A stretch of DNA of 64,000 nucleotides from Pseudomonadota bacterium (GTDB lineage: Bacteria > Pseudomonadota > Gammaproteobacteria > Burkholderiales > Thiobacillaceae). Positions 16,891 through 26,256 of the stretch are shown here, in pieces. The translations under genes and the position numbers were made by a program. The stretch lies in NCBI GenBank assembly GCA_021802555.1, contig JAJZRU010000002.1, positions 1 to 64,000 on the forward strand, in the 5' to 3' direction. The first letter of the stretch is position 1. Each line of letters starts with the position of its first letter. Below the pieces are notes generated by a model. That model did no database searches, was not told the origin of the DNA, and saw only the letters and a program-made list of their open reading frames with translations.

Positions 16891-18570
16891 ATGCTCTGGG
16901 AAACTTTTTCTTTCATGCGGGACTTGCCCCGCATACACGACATTGCCACCGTCATGATCCGTTATGGCTGGGGCGACCTGGTGCGCCTGCTCGGGATGGC
17001 GCGCCTTCTGGAGCGGGCCGGCCGCATCCTGCATTGGCAGAGCAACGACGAAATCGCCCGTCTGCCGGGCGCGGTGCGGGCGCGCCGCGCCCTGGAGGAT
17101 CTGGGGCCGACTTTCATCAAGCTCGGGCAGATCCTGGCCACGCGCGTGGACATGTTTCCCGTGGAGTGGATCGAGGAACTCGAGAAGCTGCACCGCGAGG
17201 TGCCGCCGGTGCCCTTCGAGCAGGTGCGCGCCGATCTCGAAGCGGCCCTGGGCGGGGCGCCGGAGGCGGTGTTCGCGCAGTTCGATCCGGCGCCCATCGC
17301 GGCGGCCTCCATCGCCCAGGTCTACCGCGCAGTGCTGGTCGACGGCAGCCGCGTGGTTGTGAAGGTGCGCCGCCCCGGCATCGAGGACAAGATCGCCGCC
17401 GACCTGCGCATCCTGGAGCATCTGGCGCGCCTGGCGGAGAGCGAGGTGGCCGAGCTGCGCCGCTATCAGCCGCAGCGCATCATTTCGGAGTTCCGCCGGT
17501 CCCTGAAACGCGAGCTGGACCTGGTGCGCGAAGCGCGCAACATCGAGTTGTTCGCGCGCCATTTCCGCGACGACGCCATGGTGGCCATTCCGCGCGTCTA
17601 TCGGCAGTACACCACCGCGCGCGTGCTGGTGATGGAGGAAATCACGGGCATCGCCGGGGCCGACTCCAAGCTGCTGGAGAAAAACGGCCTGGATCCCGTC
17701 GTGCTCGGCGCGCGCGGCGCCGACACCGTGCTCAAGATGGTGCTCATCGACGGCTACTTCCATGCCGATCCGCATCCCGGCAACGTGCTCTTTCTGCCGG
17801 GAAACCGCATCGGCATGATCGATTTCGGCATGGTGGGGCGGCTCACCGATGCGCGCCGCGAGCAGATCGTCGATCTGCTGCACGCCCTGGCGCGCAAGGA
17901 CGAAGATGGCATGATGCAGGTGTTGCTGGATTGGACGGGCGAGGGCGAGATAGACCAGTCGCGCCTGAGCCATGACCTGTCCGACCTGGTCTACACCTAT
18001 GACGATCTGCAGCTGCAGGAAGTGCGCGTGGCGGATCTGCTGGCGGACATCACGGCGCTGCTGCGCGAAAACAACCTGGTGCTGCCGGCCGACCTCACGT
18101 TGCTGTTCAAGGCCTTGATCACCCTGGAGGGCCTGGGCCAGCAGCTCAATCCGGCCTTCCACATGCTCGACCACATGACGCCCTTCGTCGAGCGCGTGGT
18201 GCGCGAACGCTATCAGCCGGGTGCGCTTCTCAGGCGCGGACGCAAGGGGTTGCAGGAAATGGGCGGGCTGCTGGCCGGCCTGCCGCGCGACCTGGCGCGA
18301 TTGATGCGCGAAATGCGGCGCGGCCGCATGCGCATCGATCTGGATTTGAAGCGCCTGGACCATTTCGGGCAGCAGCTGGACCGCTCCAGCAACCGCCTCA
18401 CCATGGGCATACTTACGGCATCCCTGGTGATCGGCTCCAGCATCATCATGACGGTGAAAGGCGGGCCGGAACTGCTGGGCCTGCCCTTGTTCGGCCTATT
18501 GGGTTTTCTGGTGGCCTTCTTCAACAGCGTCTGGATCATTCTGTCCATCTGGCGTTCCGGCAAGCACTGA
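16891..18570 (+). CDS. ABC1/UbiB family atypical kinase
   Basis: This 559-residue member of the ABC1/UbiB/ADCK family consists of membrane-linked atypical kinases that support ubiquinone biosynthesis. Family marks are the KxGQ motif (FIKLGQILATRVDMFP), the Ala-rich nucleotide loop (PIAAASIAQVY), the VKVRRPG strand, the catalytic segment YFHADPHPGNV and the metal-binding IDFGM. Two hydrophobic helices close the C-terminus (LTASLVIGSSIIM and GLLGFLVAFFNSVWIIL), as in UbiB. No ubiE or ubiJ lies beside it, so it may be the true UbiB or a paralogue. ATG at 16891 follows a terminator and has no strong ribosome site. The last 75 bp overlap the 3' end of the convergent GGDEF-EAL gene. Confidence 0.88.
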   Translation: MLWETFSFMRDLPRIHDIATVMIRYGWGDLVRLLGMARLLERAGRILHWQSNDEIARLPGAVRARRALEDLGPTFIKLGQILATRVDMFPVEWIEELEKLHREVPPVPFEQVRADLEAALGGAPEAVFAQFDPAPIAAASIAQVYRAVLVDGSRVVVKVRRPGIEDKIAADLRILEHLARLAESEVAELRRYQPQRIISEFRRSLKRELDLVREARNIELFARHFRDDAMVAIPRVYRQYTTARVLVMEEITGIAGADSKLLEKNGLDPVVLGARGADTVLKMVLIDGYFHADPHPGNVLFLPGNRIGMIDFGMVGRLTDARREQIVDLLHALARKDEDGMMQVLLDWTGEGEIDQSRLSHDLSDLVYTYDDLQLQEVRVADLLADITALLRENNLVLPADLTLLFKALITLEGLGQQLNPAFHMLDHMTPFVERVVRERYQPGALLRRGRKGLQEMGGLLAGLPRDLARLMREMRRGRMRIDLDLKRLDHFGQQLDRSSNRLTMGILTASLVIGSSIIMTVKGGPELLGLPLFGLLGFLVAFFNSVWIILSIWRSGKH

Positions 18571-20799
18571 GGCGGCGGCGCCGGTGCGGTGCAGGAGGTT
18601 TTCCGCGGGGCGGCCGAGAAAATAACCCTGCGCGTAGCCGAACCCCAGCGTGCGCACGCGCTCCAGCTGCGGTGCGCTTTCCACGCCTTCGGCCATGAGC
18701 ACGTAGCCGGCTTCGCGCATGAGATGGGCGAAGCGCGTCGCCATGCGCCCGCGCGTGTCGTCGCGATGCAGCTGGCGCGTCAGCGCGGGATCGACCTTCA
18801 GATATTGCACCGGCAGTTCGGCCAGATGGCCGAGCGGCGAATAGGCCTTGCCGAAATCGTCCAGCGCAAGCCGGAAGCCGGCCTCGCGCAGCGCGTGCAT
18901 GGGGGCGGCAAGGTCGGCACCCTCCTGGTTGAGGGCGTGCTCGGTGATTTCCAGCAGGAAGGGGTTGCCGGGATGGCTGCGGGGCAGTTCCAGCAGCATG
19001 GTGAGGATGTCGGTGCACGCCAGGCTTTGCGCGAACAAATTGACGGCCAGACCGTCGCCCGGCGGGATCGCGCCTGCCGCCAGTTCCTGGTGCAGGCGCG
19101 TGAGAACCGCCAGATCGAGATCCTTTTCCAGGCGCCGGTTGCGCACGATTTCGAAAAAGCGCTCCGGCCTCATGACATCGCGCCCAAGGCGGACGCGCGT
19201 GAGCACTTCGTGATATTCGGCCCGGCCGTCGGCGAGGCGCACCACCGGCTGGTAGAGGAACTGAAAGCGCGTGGGATCGGCGAGCGCGCGATAAAGGGCG
19301 CTGACTTCGGGGCTGGCCACCAGCGTACTGTCCAGGGCTTCGCTCTTGCCATGCAGGTGCACGCGCGCGCTGCCGGGGCGCTTGGCGCGGTACATGGCGG
19401 TGTCGGCGCGCGCCTGCAGGCGGGTCAGGTCATCGGTGCGGCCGATGTCGTCCACCGCCACGCCGATGCTGACGGACACCGCTTCCTTGAGCTTGTATTG
19501 GCGGAAATCGTGCGCTTCGAGCGCCCTCTGGCAGCGCTGCGCCAAGCGCATGGCCTGGCCTTCGTCGGCGTGCGGAAGGAGCGTGGCGAATTCGTCCCCG
19601 CCCAGGCGATACAGATGGTCCACCGAGCGCATGACCTGGCCCAGCACATAGCATATGGCCTTGAGCACCTGGTCGCCCGTGCCGTGGCCGTAGGTGTCGT
19701 TGATGGCCTTGAAGTGATCGCAATCGAACAGCAGCAGGGCTACCGTGAGCGGCCGCGCGCTGGCCTGTTCGAGCAGTGCGTTCCAGTCCTCTTCGAAGGC
19801 GCGCCGGTTGAGCACGCCGGTCATGGCGTCGCGCCGCGCCTGATCGCGGAAGGCCGCGTTGCGAGATTCCAGGCTTTGATAGGCCTCGGAGAGGCGGTGG
19901 CGGAAGCCTTGCAGCGCCTGACGAACGATTTCCAGCTCCGCGAGAGGCATGGGCTTGGACAGTTCCTGCACGGCCTGCAATTCCCTGTCGCCCGTGTTCA
20001 GGCGATAAATCCTTTCGGCGAAATGCTTGAGGGGGCGCGCCAGCTTGTGGTGGATGAACAGGAACTGGACGAGGAAGCCGCCGAGCACCACCAGGGCCAG
20101 GCCCAGATAAGTGTTGAGGATGCGCTGGCGCAGCGACTGCCAATCGGTATCGGCAGCCATCTGGTAGCGGAAATTATCCAGCAGGGCCGTGCCGGACAGC
20201 ACTCCGGTCGCCGCCGGGAGCAGGTGCAGACCGTTCGGGTTGGTGTAGGTGAGGCCGTTGAGGCCGCTCAGCGCGTGCGGCAGATCGACCTGCGCGCCGA
20301 TGTAGCCGATGGGCTTGTCGTTCCCGCCCGCCACCGGAGCGTAGATGAACAAATGCCGCTCGTCGCTGCCCGCCGGGGCGAGGAGGACGTTAGGCGGGCC
20401 GGCCGGCAAGGTCTTGGGCAGGCCGGGCAGCCCGCCGTCCAGGGCGCGGCCGAGGCGGTCGTACAATTGCACGGCGCGGCCGGAGAGTGCCGCCGTATCC
20501 ATCTGCGTCAGCCGGTCGGCGAGCCAGTAGTGATAGTAGCCGGGGTCATAGAGCTGCTGGCGCGTTTCGTTCCAGGCGGCAAGTTTGTGCAGGCTCTGCG
20601 CGGCCTGGCTTTGCACCGACAGCAGGGCGCTTCGCAGTTCGTGCCGCGCTTCTTCTGTGCGATGGACGCGCACTTCCTGATCGATGGTACGCAACTGCTC
20701 CAGGCCCCAGCCCGCGACGCCGAGCACGGCCAGGAGGATGGCCAGGAACAGCCGCCGGGACCATTCGGTGAGCGAGAGTTGGGGGGCGCGCCGGTTCAA
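18496..20799 (-). CDS. Membrane GGDEF-EAL protein with periplasmic CHASE4-like sensor
   Basis: This 767-residue c-di-GMP enzyme has a membrane helix near residues 15-35, a periplasmic region of about 200 residues (HYWLADRLTQMD, GYIGAQVDLPHALSG) resembling CHASE4, a second helix (LALVVLGGFLVQFLFI), a HAMP-like segment, then GGDEF (RLGGDEFATLL, intact) and EAL. In the EAL domain the residues for metal and catalysis look present: EVLTR, ITEHAL, LDDFGKAYSPL, LKVDPAL and AEGVES; NLFAQ replaces the usual NLS. It may therefore both make and break c-di-GMP. I chose TTG at 20799, which overlaps the TGA of the upstream hydrolase gene, because residues above it read as that hydrolase in another frame. 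The start remains less sure than the domains. Confidence 0.85.
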   Translation of the reverse strand: MNRRAPQLSLTEWSRRLFLAILLAVLGVAGWGLEQLRTIDQEVRVHRTEEARHELRSALLSVQSQAAQSLHKLAAWNETRQQLYDPGYYHYWLADRLTQMDTAALSGRAVQLYDRLGRALDGGLPGLPKTLPAGPPNVLLAPAGSDERHLFIYAPVAGGNDKPIGYIGAQVDLPHALSGLNGLTYTNPNGLHLLPAATGVLSGTALLDNFRYQMAADTDWQSLRQRILNTYLGLALVVLGGFLVQFLFIHHKLARPLKHFAERIYRLNTGDRELQAVQELSKPMPLAELEIVRQALQGFRHRLSEAYQSLESRNAAFRDQARRDAMTGVLNRRAFEEDWNALLEQASARPLTVALLLFDCDHFKAINDTYGHGTGDQVLKAICYVLGQVMRSVDHLYRLGGDEFATLLPHADEGQAMRLAQRCQRALEAHDFRQYKLKEAVSVSIGVAVDDIGRTDDLTRLQARADTAMYRAKRPGSARVHLHGKSEALDSTLVASPEVSALYRALADPTRFQFLYQPVVRLADGRAEYHEVLTRVRLGRDVMRPERFFEIVRNRRLEKDLDLAVLTRLHQELAAGAIPPGDGLAVNLFAQSLACTDILTMLLELPRSHPGNPFLLEITEHALNQEGADLAAPMHALREAGFRLALDDFGKAYSPLGHLAELPVQYLKVDPALTRQLHRDDTRGRMATRFAHLMREAGYVLMAEGVESAPQLERVRTLGFGYAQGYFLGRPAENLLHRTGAAASVLAGTPDGQNDPDAVEEGHQKTQ

Positions 20800-21431
20800 G
20801 ATCGCCCTGTATCGCGCAGGCGGGCCAGTACCCAGTCCAACAGCGCGAACTGGTGCAGGCCGTTCATGAAATGGCTGGCCGCGGGCAGCACGGTGACCTG
20901 GGCGCCGGCCTTCTCCAGCCTGCCCGTCCAGGCGCGCGCCAGATTGGGATCGGCGCCGATCAGGCTCACGCCGAGCAGGCCGCGCACTCGGTCGTCGGGG
21001 TGCGCGCTGGCCCAGATGATCATGAGGCGCGCGCCATAGCTGTGGCCCAGCGCATAGACGGGGCCGGCGCCGCGCCTTGTCAGCCATTGGAACCAGGCCT
21101 GGACTTCCGCTGCCTCGTCGTCGATCTGGTTTAAGTGCAGGCTGCCGCAGTCCAGATTTTCCTTGCGGTCGGGCACTCCCAGGGTGATGGTCGGGGCCAG
21201 TACCGTATAGCCGGCCTCGGCGAGCCCGTCATAGAGCTGCCGGAGAGTGGAAAAATCCCCGGTCTGCAAAAAGCCGTGCAGCAGCACCGCCCCTTGTCCG
21301 GGGCGCCCGGCATGATAGGCGGCCCTGCCCTCCAGGCCGGAGGGCAGCATGAGGTGCACGGTCTGCGCCCGCAGCGGCAGCGCACAGAGCATCAGCAAGG
21401 CGGCGAATAGGACGCGCAAAACGGTTTTCAT
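20796..21431 (-). CDS. Exported alpha/beta hydrolase
   Basis: The 211-residue protein has a signal peptide (LRVLFAALLMLCALPLRA) followed by an alpha/beta-hydrolase core: oxyanion segment VLLHGFLQTG, nucleophile elbow GHSYG (Ser), and late His in ASHFMNG. The acid residue is probably in the strand before GADPN. It belongs to the serine hydrolases of the esterase or dienelactone type, and the substrate cannot be read from sequence. I chose ATG at 21431, which places the signal peptide at the N-terminus. It overlaps the GGDEF-EAL gene by 4 bp (TTGA), so the two are translationally coupled. It is divergent from the helicase gene at 21487. Confidence 0.85.
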   Translation of the reverse strand: MKTVLRVLFAALLMLCALPLRAQTVHLMLPSGLEGRAAYHAGRPGQGAVLLHGFLQTGDFSTLRQLYDGLAEAGYTVLAPTITLGVPDRKENLDCGSLHLNQIDDEAAEVQAWFQWLTRRGAGPVYALGHSYGARLMIIWASAHPDDRVRGLLGVSLIGADPNLARAWTGRLEKAGAQVTVLPAASHFMNGLHQFALLDWVLARLRDTGRS

Positions 21432-21486
21432 GCCTGCTTGGGCTTTTGCTCCATAATGCGGCCTGCGGAGTTCATTCATTCTTGTC

Positions 21487-23475
21487 GTGAGTCATCTGCC
21501 GTCGGCCTTGGACGATTGGTACGCCGCGAACGGCGGCCTTTCCAGGGCGATTGAAAATTATCGGCCGCGCGCGCAGCAACTTGAGCTGAGCAGGGCGGTG
21601 GCGCAGGCCTTGGCGGACAAATCCGTGCTGGTGGCCGAGGCCGGCACGGGGACGGGCAAGACGCTGGCCTATCTGGTGCCGGCACTGCTTGCGGGCGGCA
21701 AGACGCTCATCTCCACCGGCACCAAGGCGCTGCAGGACCAGCTCTTTCATCGCGATCTGCCGCGCGTGCGCGCTGCGCTGGGCCGGCCGGTGCAGACGGC
21801 CTTGCTGAAAGGGCGGGCGAACTATCTCTGCCGCCATCATCTTGAGCGGGCGCTGGCCGGCGGCCGCCTGAGAAGCCGCGAAGAAGCAGCGCATCTGCAG
21901 GCGATGGCGCGCTTCGCCCAGCGCGGCGCCGGCGGCGACCGCGGCGATCTGGGCGAGGTGCCGGAAAATTCGCCCGCTTGGGCGCTGGCCACGTCCACGC
22001 GCGAGAACTGCCTGGGCGGCGACTGCCCGCAGTTTCGCGATTGCTTTGTGATGCGCGCCCGCAAGCACGCCCTGGAAGCCGAGCTGGTGGTGGTCAACCA
22101 CCACCTCTTCTTTGCCGATCTGTGGCTGCGCGATGAGGGGGTGGGCGAATTGCTGCCGAACTGCCAGGCCATCATCCTCGATGAAGCACATCAACTGCCC
22201 GAGGCGGCGAGCGCGTTTTTCGGCACCAGCGTGACTTCCGGCCAACTGCTCGATCTGGCGCAGGATTGCGTGCGCGAGAGCCTGCTGGCGGCGCGCGATT
22301 TTTCCCCCCTGGGGGATTGCGCGCGGGTGCTGGACAAGGCGGTGCGCGACTGGCGCCTGGCGTTTCCGCAGGAGGCGGTGAAATGGACGGCCGCGCAGGC
22401 CCTGGCCTACGGCGAGGCCGCGCGCACGCTGGAGCGGCTGCAGGCGGCCCTGGATGCCCTGGTGCAGGCTCTGGCCAGCCAGGCCGAGCGCAGCGAGGAG
22501 CTTGCCCTGGGCCATGCGCGCGCGGTTGCTCACCTGGCGGCGCTCGCCGAGTGGCGCGCGGGAGAGGGCGAAGACGCGGTGCGTTGGCTGGAAACCACGC
22601 CGCGCGCAGTATTGCTGCACGCGACGCCGCTGAGCGTGGCCGGGCGCTTCCGCGAGCAGCTGGACAAAGGCGGGCGCGCCTGGGTGTTCACCTCCGCCAC
22701 CCTGCGCGCGGGGGAAGATTTCACCCATTTCCTGGCGCAGCTGGGGCTGGAGGACGCCGCCACCTTGGCCGTCGTCAGCCCCTTCGATTACGCCTGCCAG
22801 GCGCTGCTTTATGTGCCGGAAGATCTGCCGGCGCCCAACAGCCGGGAGCATACCAACGCCGTCATCGCCGCGGCGCTGCCGGTGCTCAAGGCCAGCGGAG
22901 GCCGGGCCTTTCTGCTGTTCACCTCGCTGCGCGCCTTGCAGCGGGCGCATGGGGAGCTCGAACGGCTGCTGGCCGCCGAAGGCCTGGATTTTCCGCTCTT
23001 CGTGCAGGGCACGGCGTCAAAGCGGGAGATGCTGGAAGCCTTCCGGCGCTGCGGCAACGGCGTGCTGCTGGGCAGCCAAAGCTTCTGGGAGGGCGTGGAC
23101 ATCCCCGGCGATGCGCTGTCGGTGGTGGTCATCGACAAGCTTCCTTTTGCGCCGCCCGACGATCCCGTCGCCGCCGCACGCATGGAGCGCGTGCGGCGCG
23201 CAGGGGGCAACCCCTTTCTGGAGGTGCAGCTGCCGGCGGCCTGCATCAGCCTGAAGCAGGGCGCCGGGCGCCTCATCCGCACGGAAACGGATCGCGGCGT
23301 GCTGATGATCTGCGACCCGCGCCTGGCCGAAAAACCCTACGGCCGGGTGCTGCTGAAAAGCCTCCCGCCCATGCCGCGCACGCGCAGTCTGGCGCGGACC
23401 TTGGCGTTCTTTGCGCCGCAGGGCGCCGTCAATGCACCGGATCCAGCCGATGGCGGCGCCAGATCAGAGTCATGA
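21487..23475 (+). CDS. DinG/YoaA-family ATP-dependent DNA helicase with Fe-S domain
   Basis: This is a superfamily 2 XPD-like helicase (5'-3') of 662 residues, close in length to YoaA. Walker A is EAGTGTGKT (51-59) and Walker B is DEAH (232-235). Four cysteines fit the 4Fe-4S cluster of this family: C115 (YLCRHH), C175 and C180 (ENCLGGDC) and C186 (FRDCF). Later motifs include TSATLR, GSQSFWEGVD and QGAGRLIR. It acts on DNA in the cytosol, probably in repair or replication-fork rescue; YoaA works with DNA polymerase III chi in E. coli. The start is GTG at 21487. Its last 47 bp overlap the convergent lplT gene. The DinG-versus-YoaA choice is uncertain. Confidence 0.9.
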   Translation: MSHLPSALDDWYAANGGLSRAIENYRPRAQQLELSRAVAQALADKSVLVAEAGTGTGKTLAYLVPALLAGGKTLISTGTKALQDQLFHRDLPRVRAALGRPVQTALLKGRANYLCRHHLERALAGGRLRSREEAAHLQAMARFAQRGAGGDRGDLGEVPENSPAWALATSTRENCLGGDCPQFRDCFVMRARKHALEAELVVVNHHLFFADLWLRDEGVGELLPNCQAIILDEAHQLPEAASAFFGTSVTSGQLLDLAQDCVRESLLAARDFSPLGDCARVLDKAVRDWRLAFPQEAVKWTAAQALAYGEAARTLERLQAALDALVQALASQAERSEELALGHARAVAHLAALAEWRAGEGEDAVRWLETTPRAVLLHATPLSVAGRFREQLDKGGRAWVFTSATLRAGEDFTHFLAQLGLEDAATLAVVSPFDYACQALLYVPEDLPAPNSREHTNAVIAAALPVLKASGGRAFLLFTSLRALQRAHGELERLLAAEGLDFPLFVQGTASKREMLEAFRRCGNGVLLGSQSFWEGVDIPGDALSVVVIDKLPFAPPDDPVAAARMERVRRAGGNPFLEVQLPAACISLKQGAGRLIRTETDRGVLMICDPRLAEKPYGRVLLKSLPPMPRTRSLARTLAFFAPQGAVNAPDPADGGARSES

Positions 23476-24685
23476 TGCCGCTGATGAACAAGCCGAACAG
23501 CAGCATGATGGTGTGTATGCTCCATTGCGCCTTGACCATGAGCGTATAGGCGCTGACCAGCACCAGGATGCCGAGGTTCTCGTTGAAATTCTGCAGCGCG
23601 ATGGAGTGCCCCGCGCCCATGAGCAGATGGCCGCGGTGCTGCAGCAGGGCGTTGAGCGGCACCACGAAATAGCCCGACAGCACGCCGATGGCGAACAGCA
23701 TTCCCGCCGCCAGCCAGAAGTGATGCACCCAGATCAGCAGCACCGGAAAGACGCCCAGGAAGATGCCGGCGGGCAGCACGCGCACCGATTTTTCCAGCGG
23801 GATGAGCCAGCCCGCAGCCAGGGCGCCCACGGCCACGCCGGCGGCGACCAGGGCGGTGATCTGGGTGGCCTGGTCGAGGCCGAACTGCAGGTTGAACGCG
23901 GCCCAGGCGATGATGACCAGGCGCAGGGTTGCCCCCACGCCCCAGAACAGGGTGGTTACCGCCAGGGAAACCTGGCCGAGGGGATCCTTCCAGAGCAGCA
24001 CGAAGGTATGCCAGAAATCGCGCAGCACGAAGGCGGCGCGGCGCTGCGGCAGACGATGGTCTATGGGCAGGCGCGGAATGAAGAGATTGACCAGGGCGGC
24101 GAAGAGGTACAGCCCGGTGATGGCCAGAATGGCGAATTTCGGCTCGATCAGACGCCCGGCCAGATCCAGGAGGCTCAGGCCCTTGGCCGCCCAGCCCGGA
24201 TTGATGAGCGCGCCCCCCAGTATCGCTCCCAGCACGATGGCCGCCACGGTGGCGCCTTCCACCCAGCCGTTGGCTTCCACCAGCCTGGCGGGGGGAAGCA
24301 GTTCGGTGAGGATGCCGTATTTCGCCGGCGAATAAACGGCTGCGCCGACGCCGACCAGGCCATAGGCCATCAGCGGCGGCATGCCGGCCAGCATGGCCAG
24401 GCAACCGAGGAATTTCAGGCCGTTGCCGATGAACATGACGCGCCCCTTTGGCATCGCGTCGGCAAAGGGCCCCACGAAGGGGGCCAGCAGGATGTAGGCG
24501 ACGATGAAGGACTGCTGCAGCGCCGGCACGTGCCAGTCCGGAGCGTTGAAATACATGAGCAGTCCGATGGCGGCGAAGAGCAGGGCGTTGTCCGCCAGGG
24601 CGGAGAGAAATTGGGCGCACAGAACCAGATAGAAGGAAATGTTCACGAGGGCAGGGGGCGGTGGGGCCTCAGCGGGGCTTGCCAT
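23429..24685 (-). CDS. lplT: Lysophospholipid transporter LplT (MFS)
   Basis: This inner-membrane carrier of the major facilitator superfamily, 418 residues with about 12 helices, flips lysophosphatidylethanolamine back to the cytosolic face for re-acylation. It matches LplT in its opening FYLVLCAQFLSALADNALLF, in LAPFVGPFADAMPKGRVM (the MFS loop 2-3 motif) and in the helix YSPAKYGILTELLPP. In enterobacteria lplT is paired with aas; here no acyltransferase adjoins it. I chose ATG at 24685, 17 bp inside the end of the upstream membrane-protein gene; a TTG at 24709 is the alternative. Its 3' end overlaps the helicase gene on the opposite strand. Confidence 0.88.
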   Translation of the reverse strand: MASPAEAPPPPALVNISFYLVLCAQFLSALADNALLFAAIGLLMYFNAPDWHVPALQQSFIVAYILLAPFVGPFADAMPKGRVMFIGNGLKFLGCLAMLAGMPPLMAYGLVGVGAAVYSPAKYGILTELLPPARLVEANGWVEGATVAAIVLGAILGGALINPGWAAKGLSLLDLAGRLIEPKFAILAITGLYLFAALVNLFIPRLPIDHRLPQRRAAFVLRDFWHTFVLLWKDPLGQVSLAVTTLFWGVGATLRLVIIAWAAFNLQFGLDQATQITALVAAGVAVGALAAGWLIPLEKSVRVLPAGIFLGVFPVLLIWVHHFWLAAGMLFAIGVLSGYFVVPLNALLQHRGHLLMGAGHSIALQNFNENLGILVLVSAYTLMVKAQWSIHTIMLLFGLFISGIMTLIWRRHRLDPVH

Positions 24686-25220
24686 GCGCGCTTCGCGGGC
24701 GCCGTGCAAGTTCTTTGAGCAAGGCCTCTTGTTCGTTGAAGGACGGTGCGCGTGCGCCGGCCGGGCGCGTCACCGGAGCGTGGGGGCTGGGGCTTTCGCC
24801 GCGTTTCTGCGCCAGATAGTCTTGCAGCTCGTTTCCCCCATCATTCAATTGGCGGCCGCGGTAGCCTTGCGGCGGCTCCGTGCCGGGGCTGAAATACATG
24901 CGACGGCGCAATGCCCGGTTATATTCGGCGCAGCGCCGCTCGGTGAACCAAGCGTCGGCGAACAGGGCCGCCGCCAGCAGGGCAAGCGACAAATATCCCC
25001 AAGGCCTTGCCCACAGCAGCAAGCCCGCCGCCGCCAGACTGCCCGCCCGCCAAGCCCAGGCCCCGCGCGCATCACCCAGATAGGCGCGATGCAGGCCGAG
25101 GGGAAACAGCAGCATCAGGGCATAGGCGCGATGCGGCTTCCGGAGCAAGCCGGTCAGCCGGAGATTGAGGCTTTGCAAACCCTCGCCCCGGAGATTCAGG
25201 TGCTTCCACGCGTCCGGCAT
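24669..25220 (-). CDS. Small membrane protein with TM2-like segment, 183 aa
   Basis: The 183-residue protein has two or three hydrophobic helices in its first half (AYALMLLFPLGLHRAYLG, AWRAGSLAAAGLLLWA, GYLSLALLAAALFADAWF) and a polar Pro/Arg-rich tail. PLGLHRAYLGD resembles the G-x-HRFYLG turn of TM2-domain proteins, so I call it TM2-like with modest confidence. The function is unknown. It overlaps the start of lplT by 17 bp, which implies co-expression. ATG at 25220 is the only plausible start. It is divergent from the LysR gene, with 78 bp between the starts. Confidence 0.65.
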   Translation of the reverse strand: MPDAWKHLNLRGEGLQSLNLRLTGLLRKPHRAYALMLLFPLGLHRAYLGDARGAWAWRAGSLAAAGLLLWARPWGYLSLALLAAALFADAWFTERRCAEYNRALRRRMYFSPGTEPPQGYRGRQLNDGGNELQDYLAQKRGESPSPHAPVTRPAGARAPSFNEQEALLKELARRPRSAHGKPR

Positions 25221-25298
25221 TGGCTAACAAGGCGGTTTATGGTTCAATAAATCAAATTTCTGTACTTCTGAATCTGGACTTATACGCCTACCCGAAAC

Positions 25299-26246
25299 AT
25301 GGCAGATCGCAGGCTTCAAGTATTCTACACGGTCGCAAGACAGCTCAGCTTCACCAAGGCGGCGGAAACGCTGTACATGACGCAGCCCGCCGTGACCTTC
25401 CAGGTCAAGCAGTTGGAGGAGCACTTCAACACCCGCTTGTTCGAGCGCAGCCATGGCCGCATTTCCCTCACGCCGGCGGGAGATCTGGTGCTGAGCTATG
25501 CGGAGAAAATACTTGCCATGGGCGCGGAAATGGAGGCCCGTGTCGGCGAACTCACCGGGCAGATGGCGGGGCCGCTGATGATAGGCGCATCGACCACCAT
25601 TGCCGAATACCAGTTGCCGCGCATCCTGGGCGAGTTCAAGGAGCATTACCCTCAGGTGCAGGCGCGTCTGGTGGTGGCGAATTCGGAAACCATCGAAAAC
25701 AAGGTGGCCGATCACTCCCTGGACGTCGGGCTCATCGAATCGCCCTCGCACCATCCCGAACTCACCACCCACTCCTGTTGCGACGACGAACTGGTCATGA
25801 TCTGCGCGCCCGGCCACCCCCTGGCCAAGCGCGGCGCCGTGGCGCCGCGCGTGCTGGCCGAGCAGCCCTACGTGTCGCGTGAAATGGGCTCGGGCACGCG
25901 CGAAGTGGTGGACGAATATTTCCGCAGCAACGGGGTGAATCCGGACGACCTGCACACCGAAATGGAACTGGGCAGCCGCGAGGCGATCAAAGGCGCAGTA
26001 GAGGCGGGGCTGGGCATCGCCATCCTGTCGGCGTCGACCATCACGAAGGAGATCAAGCTTGGCGATCTCGTGGCGGTCAGGCTGGATCCGCCCCTGCATC
26101 GGCCGCTGACGCTGGTGTATGCGCCGGAGAAATTCCGCGGCAAGCTGCTCAACACCTTCATCGATTTCGTCGAAGCGAAGTTCCGACAATGCAACGAGGA
26201 CGTGGCACCCGGCCGGCGCGGCCGCAGCAAAGCGCACGCCGCGTGA
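25299..26246 (+). CDS. LysR-family transcriptional regulator (CysL-like)
   Basis: A 315-residue LysR protein has an N-terminal winged helix (FYTVARQLSFTKAAETLYMTQPAVTFQVKQLE, about residues 9-40, with the classic Q-P-A-V recognition helix). The effector domain contains GPLMIGASTTIAEYQLPRIL and MGSGTREVVDEYF. The GAS(T)TIxEY pattern is shared with CysL and CbbR-like regulators. The DNA-binding half is complete. It would act as a tetramer on a divergent or downstream target; the downstream glutamine-amidotransferase-like gene starts 10 bp after its stop, and a small membrane-protein gene lies divergent. The ligand is unknown. The family is certain, the subgroup is a guess. Confidence 0.9.
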   Translation: MADRRLQVFYTVARQLSFTKAAETLYMTQPAVTFQVKQLEEHFNTRLFERSHGRISLTPAGDLVLSYAEKILAMGAEMEARVGELTGQMAGPLMIGASTTIAEYQLPRILGEFKEHYPQVQARLVVANSETIENKVADHSLDVGLIESPSHHPELTTHSCCDDELVMICAPGHPLAKRGAVAPRVLAEQPYVSREMGSGTREVVDEYFRSNGVNPDDLHTEMELGSREAIKGAVEAGLGIAILSASTITKEIKLGDLVAVRLDPPLHRPLTLVYAPEKFRGKLLNTFIDFVEAKFRQCNEDVAPGRRGRSKAHAA

Positions 26247-26256
26247 CTTGCCGGCC

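Noticed and set aside
16891-18570. Firm assignment as ubiB
   Set aside because: All ABC1-family motifs are present, but the ubiE/ubiJ context is missing and paralogues are common.
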